Positions 32,001 through 42,300 of a stretch of 64,000 nucleotides of DNA are shown in pieces. The stretch is from Oryzias latipes. Its lineage: Eukaryota; Chordata; Actinopteri; Beloniformes; Adrianichthyidae. Numbering within the stretch: position 1 is the stretch's first letter; the number at the start of each line of letters is the position of its first letter. The notes below the pieces were generated by a model, which saw only the letters and a list, made by a program, of their open reading frames with translations, did not search any database and was not told the DNA's origin. Made by a program: the position numbers and the translations under genes. The DNA lies in NCBI RefSeq assembly GCF_002234675.1, contig NC_019859.2, forward strand, positions 10,691,983 through 10,755,982, read 5' to 3'.

Positions 32001-35000
32001 AGAACCACAGTGCGTGCATGTAGCTGTCGGGTAGATTATTATCACAGTGCTCGCAAATGTCTGAGTTACTGAGACCCATCTTGAACATCCTCTGTCCAGT
32101 GTAGTAAATTCTGTGAAGAGTTTTGAGATGGATCAGCTGCAGATTTGGACTTTTTGTCAGTTTAAAGGTGTTTAGACAAAGTTCTGACCAGAAGCTTTCA
32201 TCTGTGCTGATGCTCAAATCTGCATCCCATTTTTTTGTTGGAAGGGCAATATTGTTATCTAAATTACATAAAAGTTTGTATATTTTGGAGAGAGTTCTAT
32301 TCATTGAAAAATTAATCAGAGTGGTAACTACATCTGGTAGCTTTAAATCGTCGTCTTTAATTTTATACTTTTTAGTAATACTTGATTTAAGTTGCTGATA
32401 TTCCAAGAAGTTATTTATTCCATGTTTGTCTTGAAGTTCCTGGGGGGTTATGAATCTTCTATCAATAATTACGTGCTCTAGTTGTTTTATGCCCCCTGCT
32501 TGCCAAGCTGGGAAGTGAATCATTTTTTTGTTAATAAGGATGTCCGGGTTGTTCCAGATGGGTGTCATTTTGCACGGTTGAATTGATGATTTTGATATTT
32601 TGAGAAATTCCCACCAGGCTGTTAAGGTGGCATTTATATTAATGCTTTTGAAACAATCCTGTTTTTTAACTGTTTGGCTAATAAATGGTAGCTGTGACAG
32701 GTTGATCTTTCCACATAACACCTGTTCCAAGTCTAACCATGAGTTGGTTTCTGGATTATTTTTTAACCATTTTAAGATATATTGTAATCTATTTGCAAGA
32801 AAGTATTTGTGGAAATTAGGTAGTTCTAATCCTCCACAGCTTTTTGCAGATTTTAAAGTTTTTAGACTAATTCTTGCAGGTTTGTTGTTCCATAGAAAGC
32901 TTGATATGGATGAGTCTAATGTTTTGAACCATTTTAATGGCGGTTGTGTGGGAATCATTGAGAAGAGATAATTAACCTTGGGTAAGATTTTCATTTTAAC
33001 CGTGGCTACCTTGCCCATAAGGGACAGAGGCAGGTTGGTCCAGCGTGTTAGATCGTCCTGTATGCTTTTCAGTAATGGGGTGTGGTTTAGCTGCACCAGT
33101 TCTGATAGTTTGGGGGAAAAGTAGATACCCAGATATTTGATATTTCCTGTTTTAACTGGAATTGTGAGTCTTTGTTCCATATTCCTGTTGAGTGGTAATA
33201 AAACAGACTTATTCCAATTAATGGAATAGTCTGATATGGAGGAGAATTCATTTATGATCATTGCTGTTTCATTTACAGAATGTAAATTCCTTAAAAACAG
33301 TAATATGTCATCCGCATAAAGACTAATTTTATGATGGCTGTGTTTGGTTTTTATTCCTATAATGCTCTCATTCTGTCTTATTGCTGCAGCTAAAGGCTCA
33401 ATGAATATAGCAAAAAGAGAAGGAGAGAGTGGGCAGCCCTGTCTGGTTCCTCTTCCAAGAAAAAACCTGTTTGAAGTCTGTTTATTAGTTCTAACTGATG
33501 CATTGGGGTTGTGATATAATATTTTGATCCAATTGATGAATGCTTCTCCAAAACCAAACTTATGGAGGGCAGCAATAAGGAACTTCCAATTAACTCTGTC
33601 AAAGGCTTTTTCAGCATCCAGCGATAGTACCGTCATTTCCTGTTTTTTAATGGTGGCAAAGTCTATTATATTAACTAGTCTACGGACATTATCATCCGAG
33701 TGTCTGCCTTTGATGAATCCAGTCTGGTCGAAGTGAATTATGTGAGGAGTGATTTTTTCTATTCTCTGTGCTAGTGCTTTGCAGATAATTTTTACATCTG
33801 CATTGATTAAAGAAATGGGGCGATAGCTTGAAGGACTAGTGGGATCTTTGTCTGGTTTTAGAAGAAGAATTATGTTGGCTGAGTTCATGTTAGGTGGCAT
33901 TGATTGGCTCTCATTAATAGATGTGACAGTTTTATAAAATGTTGGTGCCAGTTGTTCCCAGAATTCTTTATAAAACTCAGCAGGAAAGCCATCAGGCCCT
34001 GGTGCTTTACCATTGGGCATAAGTAACAGAGCTTCATGAAGTTCAGACGGCAAGAGCGGAGAATCTAAGTTTGTGATTTGATCCTCATTTAGCCTGGGTA
34101 GGTTTACATTATTAAGAAATGAGTCAATACTTTGCTCTGACGGATTGATCTGCGGTGTGTACAGGTTTTTATAAAAGTTTTCAAATTCGTTATTAATTTT
34201 GACCGGGTCATGGGTGACATTTCCTGTTTGGTCCATAATAGAGGTGATTGATGATTTTTCTCTGTTAATTTTAAGCTGATTAGCCAGAAATTTGCCAGAT
34301 TTATTAGAGTTTTCAAATCTTTCAAGTCGTAGTCTTTGTATTTGAAATTGTGTTTGTTTATTAATGATGTCATTTAACTGCAGCTTTAAATTTTTCAGAT
34401 CTCCCAGAATGTGTTCCTGTGCAGAAGCAGCATAAGCAGTCTCCAGGGTTTTGATTTTATTTTCTAATTCTAATAAATCTGCTTTCTCTTTGCGTTTTTT
34501 GTGCGTTGAATAAGAAATGATTTTCCCTCTCATGACTGCCTTTGCTGCTTCCCAAAGAACGCACGGTGGGATGTCTGGAGTATTGTTGAAGTCTAAGAAG
34601 GTTGCCCACTCTTTTTTAAAGAATTCAAGAAATTCCTGGTCCTTTAACAGAGACGTATTAAACCTCCAGGTTGTACCAGAGGGTGTGGATTTTTCCCTAG
34701 AAATGTTTACAGAGACTGGTGCATGATCACTGATAATAATTGGATGGATATTGGAGCTTTGAATATTTTTTAAAAGAGAGTTACTGATTAATAAATAGTC
34801 TAAACGGGAGTGTGAATAGTGAACTGGAGAAAAAAAGGTGAACCCTTTAGTGCTTGGGTGACATGAGCGCCACGCGTCGCAGAGACCCAGATCATTCATG
34901 TACTGCTTTAGAATACTTGCAGACCGCCATGTACGCTGGTTTGCTGCTGTGCTGAGTCTGTCAAGTTCAGGGTCCAAAACAAGGTTGAAGTCTCCTCCTA

Positions 35001-35182
35001 TAATGATTGTGGAGTCAGAGTGAACTGAGAGTGAGGTGAAGAATCTGTGAAAGAAGGAAGAGTCGTCAACATTAGGACCATAAATACTCACTATACAATA
35101 GTCCTTATTCTGAATGGATATATTAATGATTACAAATCTGCCTTCTGGGTCAGTAACTGTATCCTTATGAGTAAAATTAAAC
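28989..35182 (-). mobile_element. Young 5'-truncated L1-clade retrotransposon with target-site duplication
   Basis: The 16-mer AGTACCATAAACTTTT occurs at 28973-28988 and again at 35183-35198, bracketing the element exactly. The low-coordinate end is a pure run of about 40 T (poly(A) tail on the minus strand), followed by a 3' tail (29029-29580), a very G-rich 3' UTR (29600-31668) and ORF2 (31669-35182). The 5' end is cut inside the endonuclease domain, so ORF1 and the promoter are missing. A perfect duplication, a homogeneous tail and an unbroken ORF2 mark a recent insertion. It cannot be autonomous because of the 5' truncation. Confidence 0.95.
29600..31668 (-). repeat. G-rich 3' untranslated region of the L1 element
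   Basis: On the element's sense strand this 2-kb stretch is packed with runs of three or more G (seen as C-runs on the plus strand). Long frames exist on both strands (for example 29564-30382 minus, 29618-30358 plus, 30824-31672 plus, 30883-31665 minus), but their Gly/Trp- or Pro/Arg-rich products follow from the base bias. It contains a TG-rich patch (30393-30465) and a duplicated segment of about 100 bases (30497-30600 and 30600-30712), each with 'gttaaaattggcg-gtaggg' followed by a GACATCT...TGATGTCC block. Confidence 0.8.
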
Positions 35183-35190
35183 AGTACCAT
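31669..35190 (-). CDS. L1 ORF2 protein, N-terminally truncated (endonuclease remnant and reverse transcriptase)
   Basis: 1173 uninterrupted codons. The apparent start MVL comes from the duplicated host target site; the element's own sequence begins at the fourth residue. Present in order: the second half of an APE-type endonuclease (IIGGDFNLVLDPELDR near residue 65, SRLDYLLIS near 128, SDHAPV near 153); reverse transcriptase motifs NIILLLKPDKDPTSPSSYRP, DQTGFIKGRHSDDNVRR, LSLDAEKAFDRVNW, GTRQGCPLSPSLFAIFIEPL and catalytic YADD near residue 624; and a C-terminal Cys/His segment CEHCDNN...HALWFC near the end. The order and motifs match the L1/Tx1 group. The N-terminal endonuclease residues are absent, so nicking activity is not expected. 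The stop is TAG just before the G-rich 3' UTR. Confidence 0.93.
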   Translation of the reverse strand: MVLFNFTHKDTVTDPEGRFVIINISIQNKDYCIVSIYGPNVDDSSFFHRFFTSLSVHSDSTIIIGGDFNLVLDPELDRLSTAANQRTWRSASILKQYMNDLGLCDAWRSCHPSTKGFTFFSPVHYSHSRLDYLLISNSLLKNIQSSNIHPIIISDHAPVSVNISREKSTPSGTTWRFNTSLLKDQEFLEFFKKEWATFLDFNNTPDIPPCVLWEAAKAVMRGKIISYSTHKKRKEKADLLELENKIKTLETAYAASAQEHILGDLKNLKLQLNDIINKQTQFQIQRLRLERFENSNKSGKFLANQLKINREKSSITSIMDQTGNVTHDPVKINNEFENFYKNLYTPQINPSEQSIDSFLNNVNLPRLNEDQITNLDSPLLPSELHEALLLMPNGKAPGPDGFPAEFYKEFWEQLAPTFYKTVTSINESQSMPPNMNSANIILLLKPDKDPTSPSSYRPISLINADVKIICKALAQRIEKITPHIIHFDQTGFIKGRHSDDNVRRLVNIIDFATIKKQEMTVLSLDAEKAFDRVNWKFLIAALHKFGFGEAFINWIKILYHNPNASVRTNKQTSNRFFLGRGTRQGCPLSPSLFAIFIEPLAAAIRQNESIIGIKTKHSHHKISLYADDILLFLRNLHSVNETAMIINEFSSISDYSINWNKSVLLPLNRNMEQRLTIPVKTGNIKYLGIYFSPKLSELVQLNHTPLLKSIQDDLTRWTNLPLSLMGKVATVKMKILPKVNYLFSMIPTQPPLKWFKTLDSSISSFLWNNKPARISLKTLKSAKSCGGLELPNFHKYFLANRLQYILKWLKNNPETNSWLDLEQVLCGKINLSQLPFISQTVKKQDCFKSININATLTAWWEFLKISKSSIQPCKMTPIWNNPDILINKKMIHFPAWQAGGIKQLEHVIIDRRFITPQELQDKHGINNFLEYQQLKSSITKKYKIKDDDLKLPDVVTTLINFSMNRTLSKIYKLLCNLDNNIALPTKKWDADLSISTDESFWSELCLNTFKLTKSPNLQLIHLKTLHRIYYTGQRMFKMGLSNSDICEHCDNNLPDSYMHALWFCTPVRALWQQVCADLSVWLKVSITASPSLCVLGDMSAIDIEEGLASIIFITLCIAKKTILINWKNKKNINISQHRNLLFDHISLEKMSAQSSSNFERIQSLWSPVVDSMT

Positions 35191-35198
35191 AAACTTTT

Positions 35199-36825
35199 AC
35201 CCAACACAGGGTGTTATCAGATTTTTTGGAAGAAAATTACAGGTAAGTAATAAAATTAGGATATAATAATAATATATTGTGTTTCAAAACCTTATGCATA
35301 TTCCCCTTTATTAATTACATGCTTTACATGCCCCAAGTGTCCCAAAAAAACATTAAAATAATGAAAACAATAATCTAATCAAATCGATTCATTTATATAG
35401 CACTTTTTATATGTAACGTAAAACAAAGTGCTTTACACCAAAACAAATAAATTTAAAGGCGATGATACAAAAATAGTCAACCCCAAACCTCCAACCTCCC
35501 ATTATAAATGAAAGGGAAGCAAAGACCAAAATGTGTCCAGTGTTATTAAAGTCATTCTGCTCACACAGAGGCTGGTGTTCTCTCTCATATTCATACAAAA
35601 ATATTATTCTTTAGGCCATTTAGACCACTGCAGCTTAACACCAGGAAATAGTGTGGAAATGTGCATTTTTTTAATATATTTTCAATTTTCTGTTATTCTG
35701 TTTTAATGATCATCTCGTCTTTGGAGCTATAGTAACAAATCCTTTCCGCCTCGGAATCAAAGTTCTATCTATAAAATGCAAAGGAATATTATTTACCAGT
35801 TAACCATTTTTTGTGTTGTCCTGAATACTAAATTTCCAAAATAGCACTGAAATCTTATAAGCATCAGCTTGTGAGTAGCAAAATATTCTTATTTTTAATG
35901 TTGGACATTAACGCGTACTATTTAGAACAGGACATTTCTTCAACCATGTTCTTACTTTGGTGTCCACCTGCACCGGTTATATTTCTTTATTTCTTCTTTT
36001 CAAGAATCTCGTTTCATCTCCCTCGAGTTCAAAATCCCTTTTTGTTTCATCTTAAGCCATCTTTCAGATATTGCGATTACTCTGAAAGGTCAAGGAAAAC
36101 GAAAGCATTCCTTGACTTGTTGAAAGTTGGCAAACGGGCTGTTCAAATGGACCAAAGAAAAGATGTTTTCTGCCTTAAATGCCTCGTCACACTGATAATT
36201 AGTAAAACAGCAGAAGCCATTGTTAATGTTGGAAAAGCGATCGGTGTCTGGGTCACATTCAGCTTCATGTGGCTTTTGGTGGAGAAGAGCGGGAATCAAG
36301 TTGATCAAACTCAGTCTTAGATCTCTAATCCTTGCAGTGTGTGTAAATGAGAGGAGGCCCTTCCCACCTCCACCTTGTGCTGCACCTCATCTCAATGTCC
36401 CACATATTATCAGCAAACCTTTTGCTCATAAAAATGTTCCTTAACTTCTTCTTTCTTCAGATTTTTACAATCATACAGTGAAAAGACAAAAGATTTCATC
36501 CTCTTTTTCATCTGTAAATAGTTATGTGCAAATACACCTGTGAACTTTAAAGTTTTTCAAAAGTCTGCATTCAGGTACCAATTGTTTTGTACCCAACTTA
36601 GTATTTTGGATATTTTTTCAAATTGTATTTTAATATAAAATAAAGAAAATATTATTTTCAGGTCTCAGCTTTGAAAATTATATTTTTTTTTCTGCGTTCC
36701 ACCTTAAATCCAATTGAAAGCTTTTATTGTCGTGTAACGTGTGAACTACTTTTATTATAATCAGTTCAAACCTATAAATAGCACGCGGCACAGACTGTTG
36801 CAAAAAAAAAATGTTGCTTTGAGGA
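35199..36825. other. Intergenic stretch upstream of septin-3
   Basis: Mostly AT-rich. 35380-35460 holds a short L2-type 3' end ('atttatatagcactttttat', 'aaagtgctttacacca') similar to 44430-44500. A 149-residue plus frame at 35871-36320 has no recognisable domain or splice context and was not accepted. Confidence 0.45.
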
Positions 36826-36829
36826 GAGA

Positions 36830-37080
36830 GTTCCACCGCGCATGTGCACTGCATCTCCCCACTCCCTCTCCTCGTGTTGCCCTGGCAACAGTCCGGTGGG
36901 GGTAGGGGTGGAGGGGGATATTGTCGGCTCGCGGGAAGGAAAGAAAAGGTACCGAAAGCCATCTCATGACCCCTCCCTGTCCCGATTTCGGTCTGAGTTG
37001 AACCCGTTAACGAGTCTCCGGAGCCGCAGCAGCGCCGAGAGGAGCCCGAAAAAACCGCGGGGGAGAGGACAAACGGAGCG
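36830..37080 (+). promoter_or_regulatory. septin3: CpG-rich promoter and non-coding first exon of septin-3
   Basis: A local GC- and CpG-rich block ('gagccgcagcagcgccgaga', 'aaccgcgggg') ends in GGAGCG with a consensus donor GTGAGTG at 37081. It is the only good non-coding first-exon candidate upstream of the septin-3 start in the next coding exon at 39364. The exon's 5' edge is not determined. Confidence 0.5.
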
Positions 37081-37259
37081 GTGAGTGTGACGCTCACGAG
37101 CCGCCGAGCGCCTTCGGGCTGCGGGTTAGCTGCTAGGCTAACGGCATCATTAACGGTGACAACGATGATGGAGCCAGCGTTGTGTTTTGAATGAAACGTC
37201 TCCACAAACATCGCAGCGCGTCCGTGTAAAGAGGGTGAGAGGGCAAATAGGAGGTCTGT

Positions 37260-37285
37260 GGGGGGGGGGGGGGGGGGGGGGGGGG
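37260..37285 (+). repeat. Uninterrupted run of 26 G
   Basis: Pure poly(G) about 180 bases inside septin-3 intron 1, close to the CpG-rich promoter. Such runs can form G-quadruplexes and are hard to sequence, so the exact length is uncertain. Confidence 0.95.
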
Positions 37286-38174
37286 TCTGCATTTGGAAGA
37301 CAACCCACCCCCCAGCTGTGAGTTTGTGGGGAGGAAGAACCGCACGATGAGCGTCTGCAGAGAGACAGCAGCCGTGACCAGCAGGTCCGTGGCCTCCTGC
37401 CTGCTGCCCACAAAGCCTGAACTGACGGTCAAGGGTTTCATCAAAGCACCGAGATGGTTTCTCCCATAAAGGTGCTCTGTCATACGTTTATAATACTAAA
37501 TATGTTTTTAGTCCTTTTTTTTTTTTATTAAAATTACTAACGCTTATTTCAAGGAATAATTTAATCATCTTAACTATTTTTTATTTAAATGTATTTCATA
37601 TTCCTTAAAATATCAAAGGTTAGATTAGCGGCACTGGATTTGTGCAAATCTGAAAAAAAATCCAACCTCCCATGTTACTTTACATTTTCATTTTAGCCTC
37701 CAACCACAGCGAAGCTACAAATTATATCATTTCCTTAACTTTGTGCAAATATCACAACATTGATCATTTCTAATAATTCAAAAATGAGTTTTAGTATTCA
37801 TTTATTTTTGGTCTTTCCCAAAAACGATCTGCAGTGATTCGTGCAGAACTCATCTTGTAGATGTTAGGAAATGTCACTGCTGTCGTTATCCAGCTACATC
37901 AGAGGCATGGATCTCTAATGGTGACCTTTAAGATGCTTTATGATGCTTAACAAACATCAGTTACTTTGGACCACATACTTAAGTTTTGGGTGGAAACTGT
38001 TTGCCAAATATGAACTAAAGGGTCAGCAAATGTTTTGATGATGATGAAATTGTGTTCTTTCTAAAATGAATCTTGTTTGCATCCGTTCTCGAAGTCTCCT
38101 GAGCTCACTTCAACTTTTCAAATCTGTTTCCATGCAGAAGAAAATGACAAATTGTTACTTACGTTGGTTTTTTT

Positions 38175-38532
38175 TTTGTTATTGTGGCATTTTTCTGATG
38201 ATGGAGGACTTTTATTATGACAATTAAACTAAAAATAGCCTTTCTGATTATTTATTGAAATTGCTGTGAATCAAGAGCAGACGAAAAGATGCAGTTTGAA
38301 AAAGAGCTCTCAGCAACAGGGAGCGAAAGGGGGGGGCGGGGTTGCTTCATGCCAACAGTCCCGCCCCCAACTCCGAGGTGAACTTCCAATGAATGGCTGT
38401 CGCTCTGCAGAAACTATGTCCTAGAAAGCAACACACATTTTTTTTATTTTTGTCTAAAAGCTGCATAACTAAAAAAAGACAACTGGGAACGCTTTGAAAA
38501 TAGATCAACGGATGATCTGAGTGGGTCTTTTT
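38175..38532 (-). mobile_element. Copy of the 'AAAGTCCC' non-autonomous repeat family (near full length, reverse)
   Basis: Starts 'attgtggcatttttctgatg' and ends 'gatgatctgagtgggtcttt', the two ends seen in the 12326 and 46368 copies. Interior 'ggcggggttgcttcatgcca' matches 19975-20240. In septin-3 intron 1. Confidence 0.65.
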
Positions 38533-38745
38533 AGCCCTTTGGGGTCATGGGGTTGCTGGAGCCGATCCATGCTTCCATTGGGTGACGGTGGGGTCCACCC
38601 TGAATGGATCACCAGTCTATCAGGGGGCCACAAAGACGCGTGGAACAACACACACTCACATTCACACCTAGGGACAATCTAGCTTTATCAGTTGTGAGAA
38701 AACCCACACAAGACCCAGCCAGGACTCGAATCAGGGCCTTTTTAA
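38533..38745 (-). mobile_element. SINE-like dispersed fish repeat (minus orientation)
   Basis: Reverse of the family at 49101-49320 and 50120-50418: contains the 'ttgctggagccgatcc' tail and the 'gagaaaacccacacaagac' and 'caggactcgaatcagggcc' head, the latter reading as a tRNA box B on the minus strand. In septin-3 intron 1. Confidence 0.6.
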
Positions 38746-38954
38746 CTGTCAAGCAAGAGAGAAATACCAAGCAGCCTTTGGTGTCAAACTTTGTACATTT
38801 ACTGCTATATAGACAAATCAGAAACTAGCTTAATAAAGTGTAAAATAAGACACTGTCTAAAACATTTTCCATGTTCTTTTCTATTGAAATTAATGGAAAA
38901 TGAATGTAAAGTGTATTGCCTCAGATTTGTTTCTGTTTTAATCATAAATCGTGA

Positions 38955-39078
38955 GGAGACATTTGGAGTCCCTCAGGGCTCGAGTCTTAGAACTTTGCTA
39001 TTCAACAAGTTCCCTCTGGATCAGATTGCAAACTCTAATATTGTTTTAAATCATAAATTTGGAGATGGCTTTGCGTGA
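38955..39078 (+). mobile_element. Short LINE reverse-transcriptase fragment
   Basis: A plus-strand frame reads FGVPQGSSLRTLLFNKFPLD, clearly derived from the GVPQGS-LGPLLF motif of LINE reverse transcriptases, then FGDGFA where YADD is expected. Severely mutated; similar in type to the L2-like fragment at 44412-45525. Confidence 0.6.
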
Positions 39079-39365
39079 AATATTCTGTTTATGCCTGTCA
39101 GTATAAATAAACTAGTTATAGTAGAAAATTCAGCCTCTATATGTCTTTATTAGGCAGAGAAAAACATTTAAACACAAAGAAGCAAAGAGCATTAGAACCA
39201 TAACGAAGCGATAACTGAAAAGATTGCCCTTTTAGTCTGCTGCTACGACCCATTTCATCAATGTAGGAGAAGTGGAGCACCAAGCCTCTGCTGCTCCTCT
39301 GGCCTACTTCCTCTGCTCCATATAGCCACTGTCACTTACCCCTGTCCATGTTCTCCTCCACAGAC

Positions 39366-42300
39366 ATGTCAGACATAGTTCCACCAGAAGTTAGACCCAA
39401 ACCAGCTGTTCCAGCCAAACCCCCAAATGTGGGCATCCCCTCTCCTTCCAGCTCCTTCCCGCCTCAAGCTCCAGGTTTCGGAGGAGGCGGAACCTCCGCT
39501 CCCCTTCCAAGTGCCATTCCTGTTCCCATTGGAGGCCACGGTCTGAACCACGGCGGCAGTCATGTTTTAGGTCACCCTGCCGCCCACGGGGGAGGTCACC
39601 CCGCCCCCCACGGTGGAGTTCATGGCCACGGAGGCTCCCAGAGCTCGGGTGGAGGATCCACCCTGCTGGGATACATTGGCATCGACACCATCATCGAACA
39701 GATGAGGAAGAAAACCATGAAGACGGGCTTCGATTTCAATATCATGGTTGTTGGTGAGTCACAACGAGCTCCTTCAAACACAGACGTGAGATGTCCGGCT
39801 TTCCACCTGATCTCCTCGCTCTGGTCTTTCCTCTGGTTTCTCTCATCAGGCCACAGCGGCCTCGGAAAGTCCACGCTGGTGAACACCTTATTCAAATCCC
39901 AGGTTAGCAGGAAGAGTGCAGGATGGGCTCGGGATGAGAAGATCCCCAAAACTGTGGACATCAAATCAGTCTCTCATGGTAAGTGAAAACTGAAGGTCAT
40001 TTCTTTTCTTCAAAGACAAAAGACACGTTTGATGTCTATTACTCCCAGATTGGCTGTATATTAGAACTGGACTGAGTGACCCCTCCCCACTCACATTCCA
40101 AACAGGAAGTACCGCCTGACTCAAAGAAGCCAAAATCTCACAGATTTCTATAGAGAAATCAACGGCTACTAATCTGTTATTATATTTGTCAGAAGAACCA
40201 TTCTGGCTACGCTACAGTTTTTAAACATGTCGTTGCTAATCCAAATTTTTTTTAATTATATTTTTTCTTTCTTAAAAGTTATTCAAGTCATAAACTGACC
40301 AATCGGATGGCTCCACAAAAGTGGGTGGAGCCTGCTAGCCCCACATTCCCACGTTTGAAATGTTTACCTTTTGTGTCGCCCGCTCAGAGGTGGTAGGGGT
40401 GTGGACTTCTGACTCGGACCAATCACTGCTTACTGATGATGTCTGGTTCCAACATGGCGGCGTCTGTGTCGCGCAGTGTTTTGAATGGGTGACGTCTCAC
40501 TCAGTCCAGTTCTCATATACAGTCAATTGTTTGACTGTTACACCATCCAATAGCTTTTCATGTCAAGTTGAAGAACTCCATCAGAACCATTCATGATGAA
40601 GTCTGTAAATAAAGAGATGGTTACACGGTTTGTTTCACCATTTTATAATAAAGTTAGAGAAAGAATGCCAGGGACTGACACTAGTGTGGTGGATGACCTA
40701 AACCAATGTTATTTAATAGATTTATGCAATACAGACTCTGGAATTCTGCCCCTTTAGGTCAAATTTATAAAGGACATTTGAGAACAATGTCAAACAAAAA
40801 AAGAAAAGGAAATATGTTTAACCAACAAAATGTTGAACAAATTATGCGATTGTTGTTTTTAGAAGGAAACCAGTGAAGAGAAATGGATCAAACCTGGAAG
40901 TAAAAGTTTCAATTTTGGAGACTTTGAATAACTGGGATTACGTAGTTTTCTTTAGTTGTCTTCTGTGTCTGTTCGTGAAAATATCTCATAAAAAAGCTGC
41001 ATTCAATCTTTATCCTCTGTTGTTTAATCTGGGCTTGTTGATGTTTTCTTAATCCTTTAGAAAAGCTTGATAAAAGCTCAATCACTTGTTTTAAAAGACT
41101 CGTTTGAGGCCACATCTCCCTATTTTTTTGAATCCAGCGCCTGTTTCTAGTGTTTCGCTTTTTCCAACCTTGTGTTTGGTTCACAGTGATTGAGGAGGGT
41201 GGCGTGAAGATGAAGCTGACCATCGTGGACACTCCAGGCTTTGGAGATCAGATCAACAATGACAACTGGTGGGTTTTACTGCTCCCCTATAGTGTTGAAA
41301 GCATCCTCTTGCCGTGGCCACATGCACCGTGGTTTCAGTGCGTGTAACTGTACCGACACTCTAACCGCAGCTGGGAGCCCATCTCCAAGTACATCAATGA
41401 GCAGTATGAGAAGTTCCTGAAAGAGGAGGTCAACATCACCCGAAAGAAGCGCATCCCCGACACCAGAGTGCACTGCTGCCTCTACTTTATTTCCCCCACT
41501 GGACACTCGTGAGTAGAGAAAAGCTGCCCATCTTTGAACAGCATTTCCTCCTCTAAGCTCCTCCCACTTTTCTGCTGCTGACAGCGGTCTTTGGTGGATG
41601 AATGGGTGCAGATCTTTTAGTTTCTTTGCCAGCGTCTGTAAACCCTCACGGCCAGGAATACTGTGACTGAGAGGATGATATGGGATAAGGAGCTGAACAT
41701 GACCTTTGAACCAGGAGGGCCCACTTTTCCAGAACATTGGAAAAACCTCCATAAGAGCAGCGGAACCACTAGGCATCAGTCAAATAAACTCCAACACTCC
41801 GTTTATGTTTATGAAAAAATGTGAACTTTTCAGGCGCATGACTGTGTAATGATCAGTGGCACTTCAAAAAACCCAGTGATCAAACCTAAATCCATATTTT
41901 GTAATGAACTGTCTCAAACAGAGGCTAGAAAAAAAAATTGACCCCCTTACTTTTTTTGAGTCAATATTAGCATCATAATTGACACAAAATTAGGAAGCCA
42001 TCAATACAACCGTCTTTAAGCATTGCAAAAATAACAAAAGCAATATTTAAAAATGAAATATTGAGCCCCTTAAATTATTTGCTACACCCCTGTATTGTGA
42101 ACGTCAGCCGTCAGCACTCCGGCCTTAGCCTTAGCCAAAATCTGCTCCGTTTCCTTGCTATGGCAAGAGGAACTTCTTATTTTTTGGAAAACTCATCAAT
42201 GATAAAACATATTTTTTGACCCTTTCACTTAAAATGACCTTCCACTCTGCAGTTCTCATTTGCCACCCTTCCAAAGTCTTCTGTCCCCCTCCCGCCCCCC

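Noticed and set aside
35871-36320. 149-residue plus-strand frame upstream of septin-3
   Set aside because: No recognisable domain, no splice sites of the right kind and a patchy composition; chance frame.
36678-37292. 204-residue minus-strand frame over the septin-3 promoter
   Set aside because: The frame crosses the poly(G) run (a proline run in this reading) and the CpG-rich first exon in antisense; no domain is seen.
41276-41776. 166-residue minus-strand frame in septin-3
   Set aside because: It is antisense to septin-3 exon 5 and flanking introns; no independent support.
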